From Nocardia sp. NBC_01730 (GTDB lineage: Bacteria; Actinomycetota; Actinomycetes; Mycobacteriales; Mycobacteriaceae): 64,000 nucleotides of DNA. Below, one piece after another: positions 28,879 to 39,964 of the stretch. Each line of letters opens with the position of its first letter. Within the stretch, counting starts at the first letter, position 1. A model generated the notes under the pieces. That model saw only the letters and a list, made by a program, of their open reading frames with translations, was not told the DNA's origin and made no database searches. The stretch spans positions 2,728,001 to 2,792,000 of the forward strand of contig NZ_CP109162.1 in NCBI RefSeq assembly GCF_035920445.1, written 5' to 3'. The position numbers and the translations under genes were made by a program.

Positions 28879-30080
28879 TTCGACGGGAAGTTGCCGGCGG
28901 GCTGGGACTGCTGCCCGTTCGGCGGGTGCGGCACGGCCTGCTGCTGCGGCGAGGGCGACGGTGGGATCTGCTGCTGCGGAGGCTGCTGCGACGGAGCGGC
29001 CGGAGCCAGCGGCGCGGCCGGCGCACCCGGAGCGACGGCCTGCGGCGCGACCTGCGGCAGGCCGACGGTCTGCAGCACACGCTTGATGACGTCCTCCGGG
29101 CTGATCTCGTCGGCGAGCGCGTCGTAGGACAGCACAAGCCGGTGGCGCAGCACGTCCGGGATCACTTCGACGACATCTTGCGGCACGACGTAATCGCGGC
29201 CGCGGATCAGCGCGACGGCGCGGGCCGCGGCGATGATGCCGAGGCTGGCGCGCGGTGAGGCGCCGTAGGAGATCCAGTTGGCCACGTCCTGCATGCCGAA
29301 GTCGGCGGGCTTGCGGGTCGCCGCGATCACCCGGACCACGTAGTCGACCAGCGCGTGGTGCACGAAGGTGTTGGCCGCGACCTTCTGCAGGCGGATCAGG
29401 TCCTCCGGCTGCAGGATCCGGCCTGCCTCCGGTGGGGTGACGCCCATCCGGTAGATGATCTCGCGCTCCTCCTCCACGGAGGGGTAGTCGACGACGACCT
29501 TGAACAGGAAGCGGTCGCGCTGCGCCTCCGGCAGCGGATACACGCCCTCGCTCTCGATCGGGTTCTGGGTCGCCATCACCAGGAACGGATCAGGCATCGG
29601 GTAGGTCTTGCCGCCGATCGACAAGTGCCGTTCTGCCATCACCTCGAGCAGCGCCGACTGCACCTTGGCGGGTGCGCGGTTGATCTCGTCGGCGAGTACG
29701 AAGTTCGCGACGACCGGGCCGAGCTCGGTATCGAATTCCTCGCGGCCCTGCCGGTAGATACGGGTACCGATGAGGTCGGTGGGCACCAGGTCGGGCGTGA
29801 ACTGCACGCGGGCGAACGAACCGCCGACCACCTTCGCGAACGTTTCCACCGCAAGCGTCTTCGCGATACCCGGCACGCCCTCGAGCAGGACGTGGCCACG
29901 CGCGAGCACGCCGACGAGCAACCGCTCGACCAGACGATCCTGGCCCACGATCACCCGCTTGACCTCGTAGATCGCCTTCTCCAGGGTCTGGACGTCACGC
30001 TCGAGGGTGCTGGGCGCGGAGGCAGGCGCGTCTTTCGCCAAATTCGCCCCACTCACACCGTCCGTCGAAGTCACCAACAT
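28875..30080 (-). CDS. moxR: MoxR-family AAA+ ATPase
   Basis: AAA+ ATPase of 401 aa. Walker A GVPGIAKT at 68-75, Walker B FVLADEINRAPAK, sensor-1 VMATQNPIESEG and an arginine-finger region YPLPEAQRDRF are intact. The C-terminal ~55 residues are an added Pro/Gln/Ala-rich tail absent from most MoxR proteins. The start is ATG 30080 (MLVTSTDG) with a purine-rich AAAGCGGGG just upstream; a longer frame reaching 30377 overlaps the endopeptidase gene and is rejected. First gene of moxR-DUF58-VWA, 136 bases downstream of the ripA-like gene, as Rv1477-Rv1481. Confidence 0.95.
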   Translation of the reverse strand: MLVTSTDGVSGANLAKDAPASAPSTLERDVQTLEKAIYEVKRVIVGQDRLVERLLVGVLARGHVLLEGVPGIAKTLAVETFAKVVGGSFARVQFTPDLVPTDLIGTRIYRQGREEFDTELGPVVANFVLADEINRAPAKVQSALLEVMAERHLSIGGKTYPMPDPFLVMATQNPIESEGVYPLPEAQRDRFLFKVVVDYPSVEEEREIIYRMGVTPPEAGRILQPEDLIRLQKVAANTFVHHALVDYVVRVIAATRKPADFGMQDVANWISYGASPRASLGIIAAARAVALIRGRDYVVPQDVVEVIPDVLRHRLVLSYDALADEISPEDVIKRVLQTVGLPQVAPQAVAPGAPAAPLAPAAPSQQPPQQQIPPSPSPQQQAVPHPPNGQQSQPAGNFPSK

Positions 30081-30216
30081 CCCCGCTTTCGCCTTGGTCC
30101 TGTGCGTGCTGCCACAACTATTCCAGGTAATGGCCGCCTGTGCCGCACCCGGACCCGACATGAACGGAATTCGACGATTTCCGCCAGCCCGCTCGACACC
30201 CGGAATGTCTGATATG

Positions 30217-31632
30217 TCAGGAGGCGACACGGACCGCGTACGGCATGATGCCGCCTTCGCGGACCGCGGACACCTTGACCACGTCGCCGGACTGCGGCGC
30301 CTCGACCATTTTCCCGTTACCGAGATATAGAGCCACGTGCTGGCTGCCGTTCGGCCCCCAGAACAGCATGTCCCCACGTTCGCGCTGCCCCACCGGCACC
30401 CGCGTGCCCGCGTTGTACTGATAGCCGCTGTAGTGCGGCAACGAGACCCCGATGCCCGCGAAGGCGTAGACCATCAGCCCCGAGCAGTCGAAGCCCACCT
30501 TGTTGTAGTCGCCGTGATTGTCGGCGACGCCGCCGTCGCGGATACCCAGTGTCGGTCCGTCCTCGTCGCCGCCGCCCCAGGCGTAGGTGACGCCCAGCTG
30601 CGACATGGCCCGATCGACCACGATCTCGATCGCCGCGGAACCGCCGACCGAGGGCATGGTCGCCCGCGGGGAACTCCGCCGCGGCGGCGTGTCCTCGATC
30701 TGGGTGTGCGGACGCTTGCCTGCACCGAGCTGGGCGGCGCGGTCGCGGGCGGCCTGGTCGGCAGCGGCGCGAGCGGCGGCAGCGGCGGCGGCCGCACGCA
30801 CCGCGGATTCCTCCGCCGTGCGCTGCGCGTCCCAGGCCAGGAACGCGTCGCGCTGGTCCCGCAGACCCGCCACGTTCTGCCGCGCCAGACCGAGCCGTCC
30901 CTGCGCGTCCTGGCGCCGGCGGAGCAGGTCGTCGCGCTGCGCGGCCTGTTGGTCGAGCTCCGCCTTGGCGGCGGCGACCGCGTTCTGCGCGTCGGTCTTC
31001 CTCGCCTCGGCGGTAGCCGCGGCCGCGTCGGCGGCGGACTTCGCCTGGCGCGCGCCGGAGTTCTTGTTGCCCTGATCGATCTGCGCGCGGCGCAGGCTGT
31101 CGAGCACCTGCCGCTGGTTCTTCGAGACCAAGTTCAGCAGCTCGGCTTGATCGAGCGCGCGTGCCGGGGTGGCGGCCGCGAGGTAGGTGACCATCGACTC
31201 GGAGGCCGGCCGGGTGTACGCCTGGGCGGCGAACTGGTCGAAGTTGCGCCGCGCCTGACCGACTCGCGTTCCTGCGGTAGCCAATTCGCGCTGGGTGTCG
31301 GCGACCACAACGGCGGCCGCGTCGGCCGCGGTGCGCGCGGTCTGCAAGTCGACCAGTGCCTTGTTGACATCTTCGCGCTTTCGCGCGACCGCGTCGTCGA
31401 GTTGCCGCAGCTCCTGGTCGACTGCGGCGACCTGGTTGATCAAAGTGCTCACCTCGGTGATCCCCGCGTCGACCCGCGCTCCGGCCTCGGCGATCTGGCT
31501 GTCGCTTGGATTCGGCGGCGGTGGCGGCACTGCGGCGGCCGGCCCTGTGGCGACCAGCACGGAAACCGCGGCCAGCAATCCAATGGCGACCCACAACGGG
31601 CGCCGTTGGGCGAACTCGCCGTTATTGTGCAT
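30217..31632 (-). CDS. ripA: RipA-like peptidoglycan D,L-endopeptidase (NlpC/P60)
   Basis: Secreted cell-wall hydrolase that cuts the peptide stem between D-Glu and mDAP and is needed for daughter-cell separation in mycobacteria. 471 aa. Signal peptide 1-35 (LWVAIGLLAAVSVLVATGPAAAV), then a long Ala/Arg/Gln coiled coil (about 45-300), a basic linker, and the NlpC/P60 domain. Catalytic residues fall at Cys383 (GFDCSGLM), His432 (QHVALYLG) and Glu444 (VEAPQSG), the same numbers as in M. tuberculosis RipA. The start ATG has GGGAGGTG upstream. Unlike M. tuberculosis there is no ripB between it and moxR. Confidence 0.95.
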   Translation of the reverse strand: MHNNGEFAQRRPLWVAIGLLAAVSVLVATGPAAAVPPPPPNPSDSQIAEAGARVDAGITEVSTLINQVAAVDQELRQLDDAVARKREDVNKALVDLQTARTAADAAAVVVADTQRELATAGTRVGQARRNFDQFAAQAYTRPASESMVTYLAAATPARALDQAELLNLVSKNQRQVLDSLRRAQIDQGNKNSGARQAKSAADAAAATAEARKTDAQNAVAAAKAELDQQAAQRDDLLRRRQDAQGRLGLARQNVAGLRDQRDAFLAWDAQRTAEESAVRAAAAAAAARAAADQAARDRAAQLGAGKRPHTQIEDTPPRRSSPRATMPSVGGSAAIEIVVDRAMSQLGVTYAWGGGDEDGPTLGIRDGGVADNHGDYNKVGFDCSGLMVYAFAGIGVSLPHYSGYQYNAGTRVPVGQRERGDMLFWGPNGSQHVALYLGNGKMVEAPQSGDVVKVSAVREGGIMPYAVRVAS

Positions 31633-32199
31633 CGCACCTCCCAAGGACCGGATTCCAGCAATGCCTCATGAGCATCAGCGGAACCATGACGCACGGTGGC
31701 CGACAGATGGCCTCTGGAAACACTTATTCCCCAGCAGTAACCATTCGAACCGTACGACACTCGAGTCACTGAGAAAACTCCCGCAACAGAACTACATACG
31801 CGTAATTTTATCTTTGCCAAGAATTTGCCACATGGCGCTTAGGCTTCTCGAGGTAGGACAAACCAGACGTTCAGAAAATTAACTGACAGGAAACCAGCGT
31901 CTGGGTAGGCGCCGAGTCGCACCGGCAGGATCGATAGGGGGCACCCGGCTGCCATCGCACGATCCGGCGCTGCCGGAGCCGGCCCGCCGAAGCGATCGGC
32001 GGTACCTGTGCGATTCCGGTGCAACCGATGAGGGCGGGCGCTCGCGGACGGCCATTCAGCCGGACGCGCAGGACCGCTACCGATCGGGGACATACCGCAC
32101 GACAAAGGTCGGATCGGCTACAGAACCGGACCCGTCGACGGTCGTCGTCCGGCGACGGTAATCAGTCGGCTGAACACCGACACACGAACGGCCTCCGCG
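31633..32199 (-). promoter_or_regulatory. Long leader/promoter region of the ripA-like gene
   Basis: 567 bases without a gene. On the minus strand TTGGCA (31815-31820) and TATGTA (31793-31798) are separated by 16 bases in the most AT-rich part of the region, a plausible promoter that would leave a 5' leader of about 155 bases. I looked for the c-di-AMP (ydaO-type) riboswitch known upstream of some actinobacterial wall hydrolases and could not recognise its conserved blocks. The half nearer 32200 shows nothing. Confidence 0.4.
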
Positions 32200-32796
32200 C
32201 TAGATCGCCTGAATGTCGGGCGCCGCGTCCTCCCGCAGCCGCAGGTCGCTGGAACTCCGCACGAGCGTGCCCTCGCTCCGCCGCGCCCGCCTGGCCTTGA
32301 TCCCGTACAGCGCGCCGATGGCGGCCAGTGTCCCGACCAGCAGCACGGAGGTGATGGCGGTCCACGACACGGATTCCGGGGCCTCCAGACGGCCGACGAA
32401 GATAGTGGCAGCCTCCGAACTCTTACCGTGCGTCTCCTTCGAGGCGTCCTCGGCCCATTCCAGCCGCACACGACTCACCGAGTCGCTGTACGTGCCGACC
32501 CAGTCGTCGCTCAAAACGACGACGGTGCCGTGCTGTGTCTTGCCCACCTCGGTGGCCAGGTCACGTAGGCTCGAGTCGTGGCCTGGATTGCCGGGAACTA
32601 CCACGATGCTCAGCGGGATTCCGTGAGATCGCGCATCCGCGGCGATGGCCGCCAACTCCGACTTGTCCTTGCCGGTGAGGGTCGCGACGTGGTCGTCAGC
32701 CAGATCGACGTTGAGCGAGCTCACGGTATCGGCGCTGATATTCGGCGGCAGTTCGGCGGCCACAGGGGTGAAAACCGAGGTGTGCGGGGCGGTCAT
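32200..32796 (-). CDS. Membrane-anchored protein, Rv1476-like
   Basis: 198-aa protein with an N-terminal extracytoplasmic-type domain rich in Asp/Ala (LNVDLADDHVATLTGKDKSELAAIAADAR; IPLSIVVVPGNPGHDSSLRDLATEVG), one membrane helix (WTAITSVLLVGTLAAIGALYGI) and a short basic C-terminal tail. Same place as Rv1476, between acn and ripA. The start is placed at ATG 32796 after GGATGGAAG; ATG 32844 is an alternative. The N-terminal part resembles the TPM-like/DUF6676 type of domain. Function unknown; the location suggests an envelope role with RipA. Confidence 0.85.
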   Translation of the reverse strand: MTAPHTSVFTPVAAELPPNISADTVSSLNVDLADDHVATLTGKDKSELAAIAADARSHGIPLSIVVVPGNPGHDSSLRDLATEVGKTQHGTVVVLSDDWVGTYSDSVSRVRLEWAEDASKETHGKSSEAATIFVGRLEAPESVSWTAITSVLLVGTLAAIGALYGIKARRARRSEGTLVRSSSDLRLREDAAPDIQAI

Positions 32797-32954
32797 CTTC
32801 CATCCGGTTTGTCGAGCCGCATCGGCATCCGAAGCGACGGGCATCCAACACTGCAGGGTCGAGCGAGGTCCCCCTTGCTGGCTCGAAAGCACAGTACGCG
32901 ACGGAGTGTCGCAGCACCCACGTGCGGCACGCCCAGCGGCCCCCAGGTGCTTCA

Positions 32955-32970
32955 CAGGACAAGCGTACTG
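32955..32970. promoter_or_regulatory. AcnR operator upstream of acn
   Basis: CAGGACAAGCGTACTG matches the CAGnACnnncGTACTG consensus reported for Corynebacterium glutamicum AcnR at every fixed position. It lies 112 bases before the acn start and the acnR gene itself is directly downstream of acn, so repression of aconitase by AcnR is strongly suggested. Confidence 0.85.
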
Positions 32971-32982
32971 TTAAGGTCGTAG

Positions 32983-35961
<2,979 letters not shown>

Positions 35962-35974
35962 GCTGTTTCGCTGA

Positions 35975-36057
35975 CCGTCCGCCGTCGGTTCGCGCCGAGG
36001 GCGGACGGCAGAAGCCGCCGTAGAGGGTCCGCGCACCGCTTCCGTGGTGCGCGGACC
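35975..36057 (+). terminator. Tandem hairpins after acn
   Basis: Two consecutive perfect hairpins: CCGTCCGCC (35975-35983) with GGCGGACGG (36000-36008), and GGTCCGCGCACC (36026-36037) with GGTGCGCGGACC (36046-36057). They fill the acn-acnR gap and probably terminate or attenuate read-through from acn; neither has a T-run. Confidence 0.6.
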
Positions 36058-36105
36058 TCTCCACATTCCGCTTCGCGCCGCCCCGCTTCGTTCGGAGGAG
36101 CCCTC

Positions 36106-36672
36106 ATGCCCAAGGTCAGTGACGATCACCTCGCCGCCCGGCGCAGCCAGATTCTGGACGGAGCACGCCGATGCTTCGCCGAATACGGCTACGAGGGCGC
36201 CACCGTGCGCCGTCTGGAGGAGGAGATCGGGCTATCGCGGGGCGCCATCTTCCACCATTTCCGCGACAAGGACGCGTTGTTCCTCGCCCTCGCCCAAGAG
36301 GACGCCGAACGCATGGCCGATGTCGCAGCCAACCAGGGCATCGTGCAGGTGATGCGCGATATGCTCGCCCATCCCGAGCAGTTCAACTGGCTCGGAACAC
36401 GTTTGGAGATCGCACGGCGGCTGCGCACCGATGCGGAGTTCCGCGCGGGCTGGACCCAGCGCTCCGCCGAACTCACCACCGCTACGCTGGCCCGTTTGGA
36501 GCGCCGCAAGGCCGCGGGGGCACTGCGCGACGACGTCCCCACCGACGTCCTGCTCGGCTACCTCGATCTCGTCCTGGACGGCCTGATCGCCCGGATTGCC
36601 TCCGGCCACACCAACGAGAACCTCACCGCCGTGCTGGATCTCGTCGAGGCCTCGGTCCGGCGCAAGCACTGA
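36106..36672 (+). CDS. acnR: TetR-family aconitase repressor AcnR
   Basis: 188-aa TetR regulator directly downstream of acn. HTH segment ATVRRLEEEIGLSRGAIFHHF followed by RDKDALFLALAQEDAERMADV, nearly the same as I recall for C. glutamicum AcnR, and the matching position Rv1474c-Rv1475c in M. tuberculosis. Represses acn by binding the palindrome at 32955-32970; in Corynebacterium, citrate-Mg acts as effector. Marks the left edge of the accessory region: the next conserved neighbour, the small HTH gene, is 19.6 kb away here. Confidence 0.93.
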   Translation: MPKVSDDHLAARRSQILDGARRCFAEYGYEGATVRRLEEEIGLSRGAIFHHFRDKDALFLALAQEDAERMADVAANQGIVQVMRDMLAHPEQFNWLGTRLEIARRLRTDAEFRAGWTQRSAELTTATLARLERRKAAGALRDDVPTDVLLGYLDLVLDGLIARIASGHTNENLTAVLDLVEASVRRKH

Positions 36673-37251
36673 ACTCCCCCGCCTCTCCGGATCTTCAGAC
36701 CGTACAAGTAGGAGCCGCCGGATTCGCGTTCAGGTCCTGCGTTGGGTGCCGCTCGGGTTTTGGGCGTTCCCGGTGAGTTACCAATGTGCCCCCTAAAAGC
36801 ATATCCGCCGGTCACGGGGCCGACAGTACCGTGTGTTCTGTGGCCAATTGTCATCTAGTCGTCAAGAATCCGGCCGACGTGTTTGTAGGGCAGTGCTGAT
36901 TGACGCGGTGTGTTGGTTTCGCCTGGTCGGGCCGGGCCCGCGAAAAGGGGCGGGTGTGGGGGTAAGACGGGACCATGGGTCCGGCCCGTGCGGGAGTGCC
37001 CGAACCCAAACCCCCGACATTGATGATGATCTTGCGTCCCGTCGCTGGTCGTGACTGTGCCCCTGACTGACGCCCTGCTGGGTTGTCTTCGACCTGCTCT
37101 GTCCGGCTGGTGGCGGGGCGCGCGTTTGCAGCATCGCCCTGGACAGGGCTGGCATGGCTTAATCAGGAGCCTGGCAGTTCCTCGTTAATGTCTTGTCTGC
37201 CTGCCCTGCCCGGGTGTCGCGATCCGTCGCAGCGGAAAGGGCACCATTATC
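36673..37251. other. Intergenic region at left edge of accessory block
   Basis: 579 bases with no supportable gene. Around 36925-37005 several GC-rich inverted repeats occur, for example CGGGCCGG with CCGGCCCG and GGACC with GGTCC. Short frames on both strands lack codon bias. The right part (37060-37250) reads like the non-coding edge of a mobile element but I could not identify terminal repeats. The junction with the IS3 remnant is at about 37275. Confidence 0.4.
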
Positions 37252-37796
37252 TTGACAGAATCAACTCCGGTCGTCGGGGTCCGAGATCTCAAGCAGACCA
37301 ACGAGATCCTGAAGCTGGCGTCGGCTTTTTTCGCGCGGGAGCTCGACCCGCGACACCGCTGATCGTCGGATTCATCGACGAATATCGCCAGGTCTACGGC
37401 GTCGAGTCGATCTGCCATGCACTGTCGGTGCACGGAGTTCAGATCGCGCCCAGGACCTACCGTAAGGCCCGCCGCCGACCCGCGTCGGCGCGTGACATCG
37501 CCGACGCCGCCGTCGAGAACACGTTACGTGGGCTCGACGGCGCACCCGAGCAGCTCTACGGACGCCGGAAGATGACGCGCTGGCTGCGTCGTCAGGGCCA
37601 TGACGTGGCGTTCTGCACCGTGGACCGAATCATGCGCGAACTGGGGCTCAACGGTGTTGTCAGAGGCCGGCGACATCGGACCACGATCCCCGCCAAAGAC
37701 GGGATACGCGCCCGTGACAGGCTCAACCGCGACTTCACCGCTACCGCGCCGAACCAGGTATGGGTGGCCGATTTCACCTACGTCTCGACCTGGACA

Positions 37797-39776
37797 CCCG
37801 CGTTCCGCGTAATTCGGGGGTTGTGGAGGTAGTGGCTTGGCGTATCAGCTGGTCGGCGGGTCGGAGTGGAGAGGATTCCCTGATTCTGCCTAGAGACGCG
37901 ATTCTTGTTGTTTCAGTGGATTGTTCTGCTGTTTTGTCGTAGCGTCTGGAGTCATGTACGTGAAGACGACCAAGCGGGACAACAAGTCCGGCACGGTCAG
38001 GTATCTGCATCTGGCCCACAACGTGTGGGATCCGGTGAAGGGGCGGGCGACTCCGAAGGTGCTGTTTACCTTCGGCCGTGAGGACGAACTTGACCGTGAC
38101 GCGGTGAAACGGCTGGTCGGGTCGTTGTCGCGGCTGCTCGAGCCGGGCGAGGGCCTGGCCGCCACAGCGGAGGGTGCGGGGTTGGAGTTCGTGTCCTCCA
38201 GGGCGTTCGGCGGGGCGTATGTGCTCGATCATCTATGGCGGCGGCTGGGCATAGATACCATCGTGTCCCGGCTCGGGCAGCCGCGCCGCGGCCGGCCCCG
38301 GGACGTGAGCGCGACCGAGAGGGTTTTGTTCGGGCTGGTCGCCAACCGGGCGCTGGCGCCGTCGTCGAAACTGGCTGCCGCGGACTGGATCAACCACGAC
38401 GTGCACATCGACAGACTGGCACAGACCAGCGACGATGCCTGTTATCGGGCGATGGACTGGCTGCACTCGGTGCGCGAGGAGTTGGAGAAGCAGGTGTTCG
38501 ACCGGGTCGCGACCCTGCTCAACCTGGAGGTAGACCTGCTGTTTTTCGATACCACCTCAACATATTTCGAGCTCGCCGACGCCGACGACCCGATCGCCCG
38601 TGATGAGCGCGGCACCCCGATCCCCGGCAGCGAGACCACCGATGCGGCCGAGGGCGGGTTCCGTACCTACGGCAAGAGCAAGGACTCCCGTGACGACCTG
38701 CCGCAGATCGTGATCGGCATGGCCGTGACCCGTGACGGGATCCCGGTGCGCGCCTGGTGCTGGCCGGGCAACGCGTCGGATCAGGCGCTGATCCGGCAGG
38801 TCAAAGACGACATGCGGGACTGGACACTGGCCAAGATCGTGTGGGTCACCGACCGCGGCTTCTCCTCCGCGGAAAACCGCCGCTACCTGCGCTCGGGCGA
38901 TCACCACTACATCATCGGCGAGAAGATGCGGTCGGGCTCCGAAGAAGTCAAGGCAGCGATGTCGCGCCAAGGCCGCTACCTCGAGATCGCCGAGAACATG
39001 CGCGTCAAGGAAGTCCGCATCAGCGAGTCGGAACGGTTCGTGATCTGCCACAACCCCGAGGCCGCCGACCGTGACAAGCACATGCGTGAACAGCTCGTCG
39101 CCCAGCTGGGCGAGCTGATCGACGGCTCGGACACCCTGTCGGACTTCAAACGCGGCGAGTTGCGCGGCAAGATCTCAGCCAAGCCCGGACTGACCCGCTT
39201 CCTGCGCGTCACCCCGAGCGGGAAGCTGCGCATCGACGCCGCGAAGGTCAAGGCCGAAGCCAACTTCGACGGCAAGTACCTGCTGCGCTGCAGCGACCCG
39301 AAACTGTCTGCCGAAGACATCGCCCTGGGATACAAGCAGCTCCTCGAAGTCGAACGCGGCTGGCGCGACATGAAACAGGTCCTCGACCTGCGACCGGTCT
39401 ACCACCGCCTCGAGGAACGCATCCGCGCCCACGTCATCCTCTGCTGGCTCGCGCTGCTGCTCATCCGCATCACCGAAACCACCACCGGCACAACCTGGTT
39501 CAATGCCCGCCGCGAACTCGACCGCCTCCACGTCGGCACCTTCACCGGCCCCACCGGCACCTTCCGCCGAACCACCGAACCCACCAAGCCCCAACGCGAC
39601 CTACTCGCCAAGCTCGACATCCCTGCACCCAAGCAGATCATCGAACTCACCCCAACCCCCTGACCAGCACCGACACCCACGCCTAGAGACACGGTCTCCC
39701 GGCGCACTCACCCATGTCCACGCAGTTCAGGACCCAAATCGCGGCTCCAGGCGACCAGAATTACGCGGAATGCGGG
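37797..39776 (+). mobile_element. IS1634-like insertion sequence, complete, 1980 bp
   Basis: Terminal inverted repeats CCCGCGTTCCGCGTAATTC (left, from 37797) and, reading inward from 39776, CCCGCATTCCGCGTAATTC differ at one position in 19. The flanks carry a 5-base target duplication GGACA at 37792-37796 and 39777-39781. One uninterrupted transposase gene fills the element. Its intact repeats, duplication and frame suggest a recent insertion that may still be mobile. Confidence 0.93.
37954..39663 (+). CDS. IS1634-family DDE transposase
   Basis: 569-aa transposase of the IS4 superfamily, IS1634/IS1549 group. Start ATG 37954 (MYVKTTKRDNKSGTVRYLHL) with TGGAG upstream. DDE landmarks: LLFFDTTSTYFE (first Asp), KIVWVTDRGFSSAENRR (second Asp) and YKQLLEVERGWRDMKQ with the Y-(2)-R-(3)-E-(6)-K-like signature of the IS4 class near residue 480. 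RPVYHRLEERIRAHVILCWLALLL is also typical. No stops or frameshifts. Confidence 0.95.
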   Translation: MYVKTTKRDNKSGTVRYLHLAHNVWDPVKGRATPKVLFTFGREDELDRDAVKRLVGSLSRLLEPGEGLAATAEGAGLEFVSSRAFGGAYVLDHLWRRLGIDTIVSRLGQPRRGRPRDVSATERVLFGLVANRALAPSSKLAAADWINHDVHIDRLAQTSDDACYRAMDWLHSVREELEKQVFDRVATLLNLEVDLLFFDTTSTYFELADADDPIARDERGTPIPGSETTDAAEGGFRTYGKSKDSRDDLPQIVIGMAVTRDGIPVRAWCWPGNASDQALIRQVKDDMRDWTLAKIVWVTDRGFSSAENRRYLRSGDHHYIIGEKMRSGSEEVKAAMSRQGRYLEIAENMRVKEVRISESERFVICHNPEAADRDKHMREQLVAQLGELIDGSDTLSDFKRGELRGKISAKPGLTRFLRVTPSGKLRIDAAKVKAEANFDGKYLLRCSDPKLSAEDIALGYKQLLEVERGWRDMKQVLDLRPVYHRLEERIRAHVILCWLALLLIRITETTTGTTWFNARRELDRLHVGTFTGPTGTFRRTTEPTKPQRDLLAKLDIPAPKQIIELTPTP

Positions 39777-39964
39777 GGACAGGGTGGGCGTATGTGGCGT
39801 TCGTTTTCGACGCCTACTCCCGTGCGATCGTCGGCTGGAACGTCTCGGCGTCGAAAACCACACCGCTGGTGTCCAAAGCAGTCAACATGGCCGTATGGCG
39901 GCGAGATTACTACGGGCATCCCGTCGAGCCCGGACTGATACATCATTCCGACGCGGGGTCTCAA

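Noticed and set aside
31633..31900. c-di-AMP (ydaO-type) riboswitch in front of the ripA-like gene
   Set aside because: Expected because such switches control wall hydrolases in actinobacteria, but I could not find the conserved sequence blocks or pairing.
36900..37250. IS110-type end or structured RNA left of the IS3 remnant
   Set aside because: GC-rich inverted repeats are present, but no transposase, terminal repeat or conserved RNA motif could be identified.
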